A DNA stretch of 48,125 bases from Conidiobolus coronatus NRRL 28638 (GCA_001566745.1 KQ964530.1:54287-102411); one strand, 5' to 3'. Positions 18,869 to 29,534 are shown, numbered from the stretch's first letter. Numbers and translations are program-made. The notes: a model not told the origin generated them from the letters alone.

Positions 18869-19500
18869 TTAGTCTTGCTCAACGCTTCTATTAAGTGATG
18901 CTTTCATACGATACAGCGCGTATATTATTTTCTTTCGATCTTCGTTGTCCTTGTAGTCGTAGCTAAAATTTTCGAGTTTACCTGTATTTCCAGCCTTAGT
19001 AGCATATCGGTAAACATACGCATAGTTCTGTGTTCGTAGACCACTAGTAAGTTCCTCGCAATACACACTCGGAGCCACACATTTGTAAAAATGTAAAGCG
19101 TGTACCTATTACTCTCACCCATTTGTTTATTGTGCACACCTATACACGAAACAAGTAGCTCCCCCAACACTTGGTATTCGCTAAAGTGCGCGGCTGGCCC
19201 AGTATTACTGAGATGCTTGTCTTCATGTACCATATACACTTTTCCTACACTCTCTATGGAATACTCTGGCTTGGGTGATATTGACTTAGTGTGCACTTTC
19301 AATTTATACAGTGCCTGCGGTCTAAGCATAAACGGAAACTTATTTAGACCAAGTTCGGTGAGTAAATAGTTAACAACCCGTCTATACGTGACATCTCAGT
19401 GTTGAATGTGACATCCTCATTTACGATGATCAAGTGTAAACGCGAGCAAGGTCTGTATCTTTTACATAACTATGACTCGCGATATGTGAGAATAGTGTTC
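18869..19500 (-). pseudogene. PD-(D/E)XK nuclease-like gene, subfamily A, broken
   Basis: Minus-strand frames read VNEDVTFNTEMSRIDG, then after a shift near 19375 VNYLLTELGLNKFPF and KPEYSIESVGKVYMVHEDKH (the P-E and ExK core). FSEYQVLGELLVSC follows, and after a shift in a T5 run near 19085, FYKCVAPS and a C-terminal DRKKIIYALYRM. This matches the order of 234-1172 (RVDGFVN, IPDF, IEDKH, EYQVIG, DRAKILNAIYYL). The metal-binding Asp is Glu here. It retains the region after EYQVLG that 234-1172 has lost. Confidence 0.7.
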
Positions 19501-19603
19501 TACGGTCGATGTTTCTTAGGTATAGTGGCAGGAACAATAACAAGAATGATGTTATTAAAATTGCACCTACAGAACCTAAAACTAGTCTTAGTCATAATTA
19601 TGC

Positions 19604-19863
19604 CTAGAATGATTGATTAGAATTTACCTTGTAAAAAATTATTTTTTGTCTATTTATTAAAACTTCCACCAGTATATCACCTTTTGTTCTACTTGTCTCT
19701 CTAAAGCGATTCTCTGAGGTTACAAGATATCCATTATCCATATCCAAACCTGTGCATCTTAAGAAAGCAAAGGCTAGCCCGAGACATCTCCTTCCCAATT
19801 TGCATTCGCTGCAATGTTTGCAATTCGTATTATTTTTCTTGTTTGTGCTTCTGTTAACTCCAT
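19604..19863 (-). pseudogene. Possible N-terminal part of the 18869-19500 gene
   Basis: ATG at 19863 opens a frame (MELTEAQTRKIIRIANIAAN) that ends in TAG after NWEGDVSG. An adjacent frame continues with LAFAFLRCTGLDMDNGYL to 19604. The position and strand suggest that it is the start of the broken nuclease-like gene that continues at 19500. The 100 bases between them do not give a clear connecting frame. It may also be an unrelated relic. Confidence 0.35.
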
Positions 19864-20566
19864 TAGTTGGTATTTTTATTAAAATAATAAATTTAATTAT
19901 TTTTTAAATAACAAAAATGCGAGGAAACCGCCCCTCAGCCTGCGCTCGAACCTGGGTGTCATAGATCTGTCTTCCCAATTGGGTTAGTTAAAATAATCTC
20001 TCGCAAGTATTACATGATTGACCATAGCCATATACGCAGTATATTTTTAATCGCTATTTCCAGATAGTCCTAAGGATGATGGTATAGTTCATGTATTATC
20101 AAAGGTGAAGGAATTGTATTCTTTAGATTGTACTGGCCCTGATCCGTATGTCAAAAATCCGAGACTATTTGATATGACTATTGAAAACACTGTGTAGTTT
20201 CACGTGACTAGGTAACCTGCAAGGACGAAGGTTGGGTATGTAATGGTTGAGCTGGAGACGGACAATATAAAACATCTGTTTATTGTTTCATGCAAGAGCC
20301 AATTCTTTTAATTTTAGGATATGCATAAGAGATTTAATCTCTAACAACTTATTCTCTAAATATTACCACTAGCTTATCAAAACATAGATTTTTCAAATTT
20401 ACGACTCATCAAGTTGCCTTACAAATAATAAAAGTATTTTGAACTTTATCGTACGCTGATACGCACAAAGAAGCTGTAAACCTATAGCAGTATAAAACAA
20501 ACTATATTAGAAACACTAGTCAGAGTTAATTGAATACTTTGAAATTATTTAAAAATAGATCTTAAC
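19864..20566. other. Relic-bearing gap upstream of a nuclease-like gene
   Basis: No intact gene. A plus-strand frame around 20060-20200 holds SPKDDGIVHVLSKVKELYSL with no ATG. A second around 20216-20310 holds VELETDNIKHLFIVSCKSQF, which resembles VELRRGEQKVGVIECKS in the next gene and may be a decayed copy of the same nuclease core. The stretch 19921-19975 is GC-rich and contains a GGTTCGAGC word on the minus strand, but no tRNA fold. Confidence 0.3.
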
Positions 20567-21041
20567 ATGGATGAAATCGCAATAGAATTTGCTAGAGATT
20601 GCTATAATTCTGGTCAAGAGTCTGATGTTGAATTTAGCTGAGAAGGATCCTCTTCACGGTTATAAAGTAATTCATCAGAAATATATCGCTAGTGGAATTC
20701 CTGATATTATTGTCGAATTAAGAAGGGGCGAGCAGAAGGTTGGTGTTATCGAATGTAAGTCTAGAAGTAATCATGTAAATTTGGTTGCTAGTGTATTACA
20801 AATTTCAACCTATATGACCATAGATAACTATCCTAATGGTTTATCAATAGATTGCGATACAGCTAAATTTTATACAAATAATAATGAAGACTATACTCAA
20901 AACCCTGGGGAGTCTACCCTAAACTATTCTAGAAGACTACTCAGCAATATCAATGAAGTTAGTATTTTAAGGTATCAGGATGATAATAATATAATTTTAC
21001 AAAGCTGCAATACTATTATAAATATTCTACACGGCTGGTGA
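20567..21041 (+). pseudogene. PD-(D/E)XK nuclease-like gene, subfamily C, frameshifted
   Basis: ATG at 20567 starts a frame (MDEIAIEFARDCYNSGQESD) that stops at 20638. The adjacent frame is open from there to 21041 and holds the core ASGIPDIIVELRRG (P-D) and VGVIECKSRSN (E-x-K). The segment LQISTYMTIDNYPNGLSI follows. Joined, it would be about 157 residues, close to the 45155-45697 paralog, which has IIECKSHRE and YMSTLNFPYGVLI at the same spacing. All catalytic positions are present, so only the shift near 20635 stands between this copy and an intact protein. Confidence 0.65.
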
Positions 21042-22490
21042 ACTTTAAAATTCTGCCTCTTCTATGATGTTTCCCTCAGGCTAAATTGCAAAGATGCTAA
21101 GTAATGGTAGGCTGTTGAGCAAACATTGATCTGCTAAGTTAATTTTTTTGTAGTCCTTGCTTAATGTTTCTAAATTGTTAACTTATTTGGGTTTACCAAT
21201 CAAATCAAACAGAGAAACACCAATAAAGCTGAGCCTAGCGATGTTAAAGGATTTATCAGAATCATATAACCATTACCGGGGGCTGGATATTTAATGAAAC
21301 AACTGGTGAGTTGAAGTCCTTTGAGGTAAATGGACGATTTGGATCTATTCGTTCCAGTAACATTTGTGTTACCTGTGCAAAGTGTGCAAACAGTGGATGT
21401 TATGGACACTATCGATAACTTGCAAGAGTAAGAATACAAAGTGTGTCCATCACACCTACTTCAGTTTGATCAAGAAATGAAAACTGATGATTATTATTTT
21501 AAAATATGGTGATTATTTAGCTAAAGAATATACAGTAAAGCTAACAATGAGTAAAAATAGGCAATTGGCCGATGACTATTTGCTATTTATGATAAATATG
21601 TGACAATTTTGTAGGAAAGCAATTAATCCTGAATAGCTTCCTTAGATTGCTCATCATCAGACTTAGTTTCTATCAATTTGCTGTTTCTAATTTTTCTGTG
21701 TTTGCCTTTTTATCATCTGTTGCAGAATCGTCTTTGTCAGTAGAAGCTTCTTTTTCTTCCATTCTTCTTTCCAGCTTATCTAATTTATTTCTCATAGGCC
21801 CTGGAATGGCTAGCATCAAACCCTTACTATCTCCAAAAGAAGTGGAGAGCACTACGTGAGCTTTGTTTATCTTTTCCCATTCACGGATCATAATGAATTA
21901 ATCAAAGTTGCCAAGTTATCAAAATTAATATATACCAAATTAAAAATATTATTACTTAGGGTTAAATTACACATTTATTCGAAGTGTTTTTTGGAAATAA
22001 TGCAAAGACCACCTACTACATCAGGGCTAGTTGCTCTTCTCTTGCAGAGCTAACTACTTCCGATTCTGACTTAATGACTTTGGATTTATGACTTTAGGAG
22101 ACCTAAGCTTTACTAACTTCACTATCAATAAGTTAAGCACTTTACTGCTTTTTTCTAATCAGGTCTCAGCCTTATAACTTTAACTATGATACTAGGAATA
22201 ATCAAAATCCAGAGAGTAGAAACAAAATTTGATCTAACCGTTCCATAGTTTTGGTTCTCCTGCTTTAATTTTTGGCCATTCTTGTGAATTAAATGCTAGT
22301 TGTACCTTGCTTTCGTAGGAGGTTTCTTCACTAGGAGGGTTTACTGTGACGTTTTAAGTGTGTGTTGAGCTGTTGTTTGCAAATAATTGCAGAAATAGGG
22401 ATCGTTGTTCAGGACTAAGCTTACTTATAACATCTATAACTCTTGAAGCAATGTAATGACAGTTTTTGAGTTTGCATCAGGGGCATTACC
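21042..22490. other. Gene-poor stretch with two possible fragments
   Basis: A plus-strand frame at 21263-21428 without ATG ends in a Cys-rich tail (CVTCAKCANSGCYGHYR) and may be a decayed gene end. A minus-strand frame at 21673-21891 starts with ATG (MIREWEKINKAHVVLSTSFG) and has a charged, Lys/Glu/Asp-rich C-terminus. Neither is recognised. Beyond these I see nothing I can support. Confidence 0.25.
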
Positions 22491-23990
22491 CCATATGGAA
22501 GCTTCGCGTCATCAATATCTAATAGAGTCTGTAAAATTAGTTCAGTAATAGTCTTGCAAGTTGACCAGTTTAATTCTACATCGTTGACACTCTAAACGTG
22601 GTATCCTGTCTAATACGTAGTTTATGTGCGGGGCTTTCAATCATGCCATCTCCTATTTCTTTATTAAGTTGTCCAAAACTACCACCGCATCCAGTTTGTT
22701 CGATAAAACTATTGCGCCAACTATACCTTCAGCTAGTGATTCCTATAAGTTTAACACCCCAAATTTTTTATAGCATAAAACATTACCGTAAATATAAATT
22801 GCAAGCATATGTTTCTTTAAGTATAGCCATGATTCCAATTGTTGTTGAGCAAGATAAACTTATTAGTTGGCAATCTGCGATATTAAATTTAATAGCTTTT
22901 TGGATAACTGCAATTAGCGCAGGAAAGTATCTACTGCTCCATCCAAAACTAGTAAAGCTGCAAACGCATTCAAACGCGTAGGTCTTAAATAAGTTTGTAG
23001 GAAATCGAATTAATAAAGTCTTTGATCTGTCTGTTAACCATCATAATGTTTATACAATCCAGAGGGTACGGGGTTAAGGCCCATTAAACAGATTCAGAGT
23101 GTCAGCAATGTAACTCCAGCTTGAGACCAACAACCAGAGGTTTCAAAGACCGTGGACCATAGGACCTATTGCGTGTTATAGATAACCAAGGTCCAAGACG
23201 CCCGTACAGGTTGGAAACAACCAAGGGTTTAGTTACTTGTTGACATTATTATTTATTCTATGTTATTACTTAAATTAATCTCATGATATGTAACAAATTG
23301 TGTATCAAAGATTGCTAATAATTCATACATTAATTTATAAATAGAACTTTTAAAGCCAAAGAATAAAATCTTCTGCTTCGTCAAAGGGAAAGTTATTATT
23401 TGCTATTTTAGCGTGTATAAGATTAAGATCCACCATTAGATATTGCGAATCACATCTAAAATCAGCCGTTTCATACTCAATAACATAAACTATAATTCTG
23501 AATCAGATTGTCATTCACACACCCCATAAGATCTATATCCAAATTTACAACTTGAAACAAAAGAGATTTCTCCCATTTACGCTTGTCAAACTTCATATTA
23601 CATACTATAGGTTAATATTATGACAATGGAATTTCAAAGATTATAATGAAAGGCAAAATTTTAGTTAATTTTACGGATGGTTGAAATGAGTCACTACAAA
23701 AAGGACTGGGATAGGGTTTAAATAAAAAAGTAGGTAAAGAACATGAATCTATACAAGTTAAAGGTTACCAACTAGAAACCGACACTTTAAAGTTCCAAAT
23801 AATATTCCATAAAAGCACTGGGAACTATTATTACGATCTGGAATTAAATAAGGATGTATTTCAGGGATACAACGAGAGAAAAAAAACAACAGAGGCAAGA
23901 ATATCTACAGCTTCAAGAGCTCAGAGCTCCAAAGCATATATCGCTATCTTATTCTAAAACAATACTACTCCTATGACAGCCACGAAATTT
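22490..23990. other. Gene-free or highly decayed stretch
   Basis: The minus strand between 22490 and 22985 gives several short, in places protein-like frames (QTGCGGSFGQLNKEIGDG, FNIADCQLISLSCSTTIGI) broken by stops. They may be an old transposon or gene relic. The plus-strand ORF on the same span (22598-22981) looks like a shadow. From 23000 to 23990 I see nothing. Confidence 0.25.
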
Positions 23991-23998
23991 AAAAGAAG

Positions 23999-24211
23999 CA
24001 ACATCTCATCGAAGCCATCGCAGCATTCCAATATAACAACGAAATAAGAAGAAGAAAGATGAAAAAAGAGGAACTACAATCCTATGTCTTTCAGTGTATA
24101 ACGATGATTGGTAGTTATGCAAGATTTTATAAGATACCTGTCACACAAGAGCTAAATTCGGTAGTCATCCGCGGATATAAGCTTGATTTGAGTCTAAGAA
24201 CTACTATATGA
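23999..24211 (+). pseudogene. C-terminal relic of a PD-(D/E)XK nuclease-like gene
   Basis: A 71-codon frame reads QHLIEAIAAFQYNNEIRRR, then QCITMIGSYARFYKIPVTQE. This matches the part after the active site in the other family members: LVAEMVGAYYNN with VMLGTHCTFYKFRITTN in 25146-25949, and AEAQMIAEGIAASQ in 17816-18621. The PD and ExK part upstream is not recognisable. The frame ends in TGA at 24209-24211. It is a truncated relic. Confidence 0.55.
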
Positions 24212-24794
24212 ATAAAAAATGGAGTTGCCTTACTTTCTTCGTTCTTATCAGCGTTTGCCTTCCCATCTAAAATGTAGACTAGTGATTTTGCTGACAATAT
24301 GTTTATCATTTGAGGCATCAACCCAGGTTTATAGCTCCTTACTTAAGGAGCAAATTCCGCTCTTTGAGCCCAAATCATAAATAGCTCCATTAAGTCTGAA
24401 TCGAATCGGAATTCATACTCCATGACATCGCCATTATTCTTAGGACTCTTTAATAAAAATTTTTAATATTCCCCGATAATTTTTGCTAGGCAATTCACTT
24501 GTATAACAGTCGAAATAGTCAGCTGTTAACAGCCTCCGATTTCTCCTTGGGCCACAATAATTTTTTATTATCGGGATCAAGCTGACGCCCCACGCAACCT
24601 GCGGTCTTAGGCTACCGCTTCCCAAAGTAAGGGTTTCTTCCTGCTCCGCTCCAATTGCGCCATTGTTTAACAAAATTTAAACAACTATCCTCATCTTTTT
24701 TATCGACCTTCTTGAAAATTCTGGTATCCGTAACATTTGTCTCCTTATTTTTATTCATGTCATTGAAGATGTTACACATCACACCCCTATTCAA
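24127..24794 (-). pseudogene. Degenerate unknown minus-strand coding region
   Basis: Three short frames follow one another on the minus strand: 24794-24612 (MNRGVMCNIFNDMNKNKET), 24673-24440 (NYCGPRRNRRLLTADYFDCY) and 24321-24127 (MMPQMINILSAKSLVYIL). The first two overlap out of frame near 24640. They may be pieces of one broken protein. No family is recognised, and the first part of the overlap could be chance. Confidence 0.25.
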
Positions 24795-24939
24795 AAGATT
24801 ATTCCAATCTAAATTTAGATTATTTATACCTTGAGCTGATAATATAATCCGTATCTTATTATTTTGGGACTATAAACTCCGATAAAGTTGTCAATACTTT
24901 AAAACCAAGTTGATAAGCCTAAAGACTCTCCCCCTTCAT

Positions 24940-25215
24940 CAGACCCAATTCAGGCGATAAAGGATCCAGCCCATTCCCAGTTTATGGAATAGTATTAATA
25001 GCATTTATTTATTATAGAAAGCGCAAGAGTAAGAAATCTAGAGGACTTTCTATTAATACCACGAGAAATGCCGAGCCAATACAAGAAGTATGGTCAGATA
25101 AAGTAAATAGTAAAACACCCACAAGAAATTGCCCAGGCAGTCTAGTTAGATTCCATGATCAAGCGTATCCTTTAATCCGATTCTTAATGCTTCATAGCAT
25201 CGCAAAGTTCGGAGT
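24940..25215 (+). pseudogene. Possible membrane-anchor tail fragment
   Basis: A plus-strand frame without ATG contains one hydrophobic segment followed by a basic stop-transfer sequence (VYGIVLIAFIYYRKRKSKK) and a polar tail. Such tails end single-pass membrane proteins in fungi. The extracellular part is not present, and the frame then runs into the opposite-strand nuclease-like gene. It is supported only by composition. Confidence 0.25.
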
Positions 25216-25949
25216 AAATTATCTTGGTTTAATAAAAATCCTGGATCCTTTTCTCCCACAGAATATCTTTCGATATAATTACACACCTCCGGAACCTTTT
25301 TTCCTTCGGTAATTCTAATAAGATCGTTAGTCGTAATTCGGAATTTATAAAACGTACAATGTGTACCCAGCATCACTATACCATACAAGGTTTGATTTTC
25401 CAAATTACCCTTACGGCGATCCACGTTATTATAGTATGCTCCGACCATTTCAGCTACAAGTTGAGGCTCTGCTTCGTTATGTTCATCTAATTCGGTAACT
25501 TTATAACTCTTATCTTCTTGTACCAACAAATACATAAGTTGTTTGTCTTGGATCGCGATATCTGGATTGGCTTGAACCGAAACTCCTGAAATTAAATACT
25601 CGATTTTTGTAGGTCCATGAATAAAAATTCTTTTATCTCTGTTGTATCCAAGCAAAGAAAAAATACTTTTCCCCAAGTCGTTTGTGGAGGATTCTTCGTT
25701 GGTAGAGAAATCTACAACACTCTCTAGTTTTTTGTAAAATTCAACTACCAAATCAGGGGTATCGTCGTCGAAATTCTGATAATTTAATTTTAAAGCTTCT
25801 TCAACGAGATTGTCTCTATAAAAATTTTTAGGTTCATTACACCCAAAAAAATCTCTAAAATCATCGTTGTCTTTGAAACCTAATCCGAGTTGTCTCATAT
25901 AGATATAATCCCATTTTCGCCCAGATCTTGCACTTACGATATCTGACAT
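25146..25949 (-). CDS. PD-(D/E)XK nuclease-like protein, subfamily D
   Basis: A clean 267-residue frame from ATG at 25949. The N-terminal 115 residues include ARSGRKWDYIYMRQLGLGF and FDDDTPDLVV. The core follows: ANPDIAIQ (P129, D130), LLVQEDKSYK (E145, K147) and AEPQLVAEMVGAYY (Q163, E167), then the strand LYGIVMLGTHCTFYKFRIT. All positions needed for a metal-dependent nuclease are present. The paralog at 39993-40979 is similar along the whole length but adds an N-terminal Cys/His motif. There is no signal peptide. Function is not established; relatives may act in mobile elements, as effectors or in host DNA processing. Confidence 0.75.
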   Translation of the reverse strand: MSDIVSARSGRKWDYIYMRQLGLGFKDNDDFRDFFGCNEPKNFYRDNLVEEALKLNYQNFDDDTPDLVVEFYKKLESVVDFSTNEESSTNDLGKSIFSLLGYNRDKRIFIHGPTKIEYLISGVSVQANPDIAIQDKQLMYLLVQEDKSYKVTELDEHNEAEPQLVAEMVGAYYNNVDRRKGNLENQTLYGIVMLGTHCTFYKFRITTNDLIRITEGKKVPEVCNYIERYSVGEKDPGFLLNQDNLLRTLRCYEALRIGLKDTLDHGI

Positions 25950-26090
25950 ATTTATTATAATTTAACAAATTATTTTTATCACATCTGTATTATACAATAT
26001 TCAAATTATATTTAAATATTTGGTATAGTGTCGAGGGTTAAAGTAATATATTTATATTATTAAGCTATATGTTTTTTTGACTGAGTAGTG

Positions 26091-26350
26091 TTAATTATCT
26101 TCATTATCAGTACTATTCATTGAACTACTCTCAGAGGAAGCCTTTGAGGAGGAGGGAGCTGTTGGAATCAATTTATTAACGAAGGGGGCCATCTCAAGTG
26201 CTCGGCCTTTGCACTTTGCAAATTCTTCCCCTTTAACTTATTCAAGTGTGTTTCAATTTTATCAACGTCAATATTTAAAATGAATCTGCCCTCCTTCTCC
26301 TTTAGGTTCCCATTAATAAATAGTGTAGAGACTACATCGTTTGGGTTCAT
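26091..26350 (-). pseudogene. Small unknown gene with a frameshift
   Basis: ATG at 26350 opens a frame (MNPNDVVSTLFINGNLKEKE) that shifts near 26232, after LNKLKG. The adjacent frame continues with FAKCKGRALEMAPFVNKLIP and a Ser-rich acidic tail (SSSKASSESSSMNSTDNED) to TAA at 26091. Joined length is about 85 residues. The tail in the shifted frame looks genuine, so an indel in the G4/A2 stretch is likely. The family is unknown. Confidence 0.4.
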
Positions 26351-26529
26351 ACCTAATCGAAAAAGAGTGGGGCTTCGTCAAGGAACGTTGGCTGTTCCTT
26401 AACTATAGTAGGATTGTGCAAAGTATGCCATGGTTTCCCTAGGATAATTTCTGCATTACCTCTTAATTATGAGGTGGCAATTGTGTGTTTATATAGTGGT
26501 AGAATGTTGAGGGTAATGGTCTCTTCATA

Positions 26530-26751
26530 TTGATCATTAACTTTGGGTCTCCTGGTTTACAAAGTGGAAATGGTAATTTTGAAGAAAATAACACTCTCAA
26601 CGCACTTCCAAGTCATTTGAACATGGATCAAAACCTCGGATTTAGCAGTAGAACAAATTCAGTTACTTCTAGAGATGGCAGTCCTTCAAGTACAGCCCCT
26701 AATTTGGCTGAACGTAAAATTGCTACACCCAAATCTAGAAGAAGAGCCTAA
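26530..26751 (+). CDS. Ser/Asn-rich C-terminal fragment, unknown
   Basis: A 73-codon frame opened by a TTG, with no ATG until residue 31. It is polar (GFSSRTNSVTSRDGSPSST) with a basic end (ATPKSRRRA), a composition found in disordered tails of fungal regulatory proteins. Probably the truncated end of a gene. No domain. Confidence 0.25.
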   Translation: MIINFGSPGLQSGNGNFEENNTLNALPSHLNMDQNLGFSSRTNSVTSRDGSPSSTAPNLAERKIATPKSRRRA

Positions 26752-26904
26752 TTATTTTTAATAATCATTGTATCAACTTAATCTCATTAGTATAACTTAT
26801 TTCTCACAAATTGAATATCTTTACAAAATTGATGTCGTATGTTTTATCTAAAAACTACTTAAAATATTGCAAACTAAAATCTCAATAATTATATTATCAT
26901 GTTG

Positions 26905-27579
26905 TTAATTTGGATAAATTGACACAGCTCCATCAGTTTTGAAAATCTTACGTAGTTCTTCTTGAGATAAAGTTGATAAATAACCACCAACTTCTTTGTC
27001 ACTATTTGATGCATCATCAGGAAAAGGACCTGAATAATGAGTGTTTGTAAAATCATAACTATCTTCAATTGTTTCCTCTAAATCAACGTTATTTAAGGAA
27101 GATTCATTAAAAAATACAATTATAAAATCTCATATACACCCCTCTCGTTATTATCCCGTATGTTTCTTGATTTGCTAACTTAATATCAGCCCTGTTACAT
27201 GCAGCAATAAACATTTCACCCGCCAACTGGTGTTCTGCATTTACCAACAACCCATTAGGTCTTTTATCTTCAATAACAAGAAAATAAGCATTATTTACCC
27301 CACCTCTAGACCTATCGGAGTATACCCCATAATCTGGTTCCGATGATATATTGTAATTCTCCCATGTGTACCCTAAGTGTGGCTTAGCCCTGAAATGCAT
27401 ATTATCACATTCAAAGCCTGTATAATCCAATAAATCTATATCAACACTACCTTCTAAATTTTTACTAGTTTTAGGGATTTTTGAGTAAATTTTGTAATAT
27501 ATGCTCTCCAAGCAAGAATTTCTGTAATAGATTTAAATTTATCAATATCAAGTTTCCATTTATTTAATAATAACTCCAT
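26905..27579 (-). pseudogene. PD-(D/E)XK nuclease-like gene broken at two homopolymers
   Basis: ATG at 27579 (MELLLNKWKLDIDKFKSITE) opens the first frame. A shift in an A5 run near 27485 leads into the second frame with the core SSEPDYGVYS (P-D), YFLVIEDKRPN (E-D-K) and AEHQLAGEMFIAA. A second shift in a T6 run near 27115 leads into an acidic C-terminus (NESSLNNVDLEETIEDSYDF) ending at 26905. Each break is cured by one base, and the joined length of about 223 residues is sensible. The gene could be intact with sequencing errors, or a very young pseudogene. All core residues are present. Confidence 0.65.
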
Positions 27580-28462
27580 TATTTAATTTGACTTGATTCT
27601 TTTAATTAAAATTCACAATTTTTTGATTATAGTTAGAAGAAGATATGTTAGTATAACATGCGGTTTCCGCATGGATCCCCAAACTTCTAATCAACATTAA
27701 CCATGCGTCATATACGCATGGGCCACGCATCGGACATCTCCTTTTAAGGTATTTATGAGGAATTGTCCTAGTAGGCCCAAGCAATCTATTTGCTTGGTTA
27801 TCCCGAGTATTACCACTTGGAGGACTCCCTCATATACACTCGGTCAGACATTCCAGGGATAGCCAGGCAAACTACCCTGAGCATTCTCCCCTTTCTATTC
27901 CTGGGGTATAGTTATGATATCTCTAAGCATAATTAACCTTTAGATTACCTAGGTATATAATTTTAAGGGAGTTTTATTGGAAATCCTTGGAATAATGTTG
28001 TCTATGACTCTTATTAACTTCAGGTAAGGGAATCTAAGTACAATTTACTTGAGGGATATCTTAAAAATATAACTACGATCATTATAGGTAATACTAAGGC
28101 AATCTAATCAAGAGTATTTATAGAAAGATAAAAGAATCCTTATTTTCAATTGATATCTGCCAAGGCTGCCAAGCATGATAAAGTAAGAATATTTAGGATT
28201 TATAAACTCCGCAGCCTATTCATACTATTACTATAAAAGCCTTCTCATTATATTAATTTCTACTTATTTGCGCAGTAAGCCTCAATATTTATAATTCTCC
28301 TTGGGTTCACTGATTGCAAGCGTATTGTATTTAATTGTCACGATTGGTGAAATAAGCCTTAAGGTTTTTGACTAGACTTCAGATACTATATCTACTATCT
28401 CCCGCATGCTGGCTAATGTGTCCATTTCTTCTCCATCTTGTTCAATGCCTGTGCCATCTCTG
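27580..28462. other. Gene-free stretch with a hairpin-rich part
   Basis: I see no gene. The first third contains strong inverted repeats, listed separately at 27701-27870. The remainder is AT-rich with no recognisable signal. A short minus-strand frame at 27602-27784 looks like chance. Confidence 0.5.
27701..27870. repeat. Cluster of inverted repeats
   Basis: An 8-bp perfect stem with a 5-base loop spans 27701-27721 (ccatgcgt/acgcatgg). A second 8-bp stem with a 5-base loop spans 27777-27797 (ccaagcaa/ttgcttgg). Further short pairs (ccgag/ctcgg, caggg/ccctg) follow to about 27870. GC content is above the flanks. I do not recognise an RNA family. The density of stems resembles the larger cluster at 43650-44320. 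Confidence 0.6.
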
Positions 28463-28927
28463 TTAACTCTGTAGAATCTTGTGTGAAATTCTGATATCAG
28501 ACATCCTGTAGGGAAAGATGCCCCCAATTATATATTTCGCAAGTTGTACAACATCTTCTCTAATAAACTTATCATCACTGCTGTCATGATGCTTGCGTTC
28601 AAAAACAATCATAGGCTCCTCAAGGTCATCATTTCCATTGTCCAACATAACTAATTCAAACACTATTTTGAATGCAAATATACTTGTCTGCAATAGGTAA
28701 GCGATATTATTCAAATTCAAGTTCTCCAACACTAGGGACAAGATATCGAATAGAGAGCAAGCCGTACATACAAAAATTGAAAACTTAACTTTTGTCCAAG
28801 TGACTCTGGACACCCTCATTATTTTTTGTTTAGATATCTTATATACTTTGTAGTTTACATATATTTCGGTTAATGTAAGCTGGAATAGCATTATTACAAC
28901 AAAACACCTTTGATTCGAAGAGTTCAA
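28463..28927 (-). CDS. Predicted multi-pass membrane protein, unknown
   Basis: A clean 154-residue frame from ATG at 28927. It has three likely membrane segments (CFVVIMLFQLTLTEIYV; VKFSIFVCTACSLFDILSLV; IAYLLQTSIFAFKIVFELVM). A polar, acidic C-terminal region follows (DNGNDDLEEPMIVFERKHHD). It could be the C-terminal half of a larger fungal membrane protein whose upstream part is lost. No family is recognised. Confidence 0.45.
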   Translation of the reverse strand: MNSSNQRCFVVIMLFQLTLTEIYVNYKVYKISKQKIMRVSRVTWTKVKFSIFVCTACSLFDILSLVLENLNLNNIAYLLQTSIFAFKIVFELVMLDNGNDDLEEPMIVFERKHHDSSDDKFIREDVVQLAKYIIGGIFPYRMSDIRISHKILQS

Positions 28928-28977
28928 GCGATACTTTTAGGTCTCCGTGCCTCTCTTCAATACGAACAATTTTACCT

Positions 28978-29154
28978 TCAAAGACAATTAGATAAATTAT
29001 CATCAACTTGCTGGAGAGCTTGAATTTGTAAATGCATTAAGAAAAAATCTTCAAAAGAAACTCCAGTCACTTTCCAAGGAATTCCTTTACGTGAATCTGA
29101 GCAAATATTTTTAAGCAACTCAAAGTGACCATCTGAAACTAATGTTTGGAGTTG
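28978..29154 (-). pseudogene. Unknown helical protein fragment
   Basis: A minus-strand frame of nearly 60 codons without ATG reads LVSDGHFELLKNICSDSRK, then FEDFFLMHLQIQALQQVDD. It is amphipathic and protein-like, of the sort seen in helical-repeat proteins. I cannot assign it. It probably is a short gene fragment like others in this window. Confidence 0.3.
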
Positions 29155-29534
29155 CTTAAAAAGCCTTCAAGCACATAAAGAGTGATACCTACAAATATGT
29201 TGATCTACAACCCACCTGCTCGGTGTTACCTGCATCCCAAGAAAACTATAAACACTTATTTAAGAATTTCGTTACATTTAGTATTACCTCCGGATTCAGG
29301 TAAGTTGCCCTTTTTGATAGATACCGTTGAACTGGGGCAGAAGCATTCTTTATGGGTATGCTGTAATTTACCAATACAATTAAAAGTGGTAGTAAATTTT
29401 ATTGTATCGTAGTGAGAGTTCAAGTTTTAAAAAAGGAACTACTCTTTATAAATATATTTTAAATTTTTTAAATACCTATTAAGTTTTAGATTATTTATAT
29501 TAAACATTGTTTATATTAATTACTTTATGATACA

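Noticed and set aside
19921-19990. Minus-strand GGTTCGAGC, like a tRNA B box, in a GC-rich patch
   Set aside because: The flanking bases do not form a T stem and no cloverleaf can be drawn. A tRNA-derived SINE remains possible but unsupported.
22598-22981. Plus-strand ORF of 127 codons
   Set aside because: Its composition is hydrophobic and Ser/Leu-rich with no motif; the opposite strand looks slightly more protein-like but is broken.
26905-27579. Programmed ribosomal frameshifting to explain the two breaks
   Set aside because: The shifts are in plain A5 and T6 runs without a slippery heptamer plus downstream structure that I can see. Sequencing error or simple mutation is more likely.
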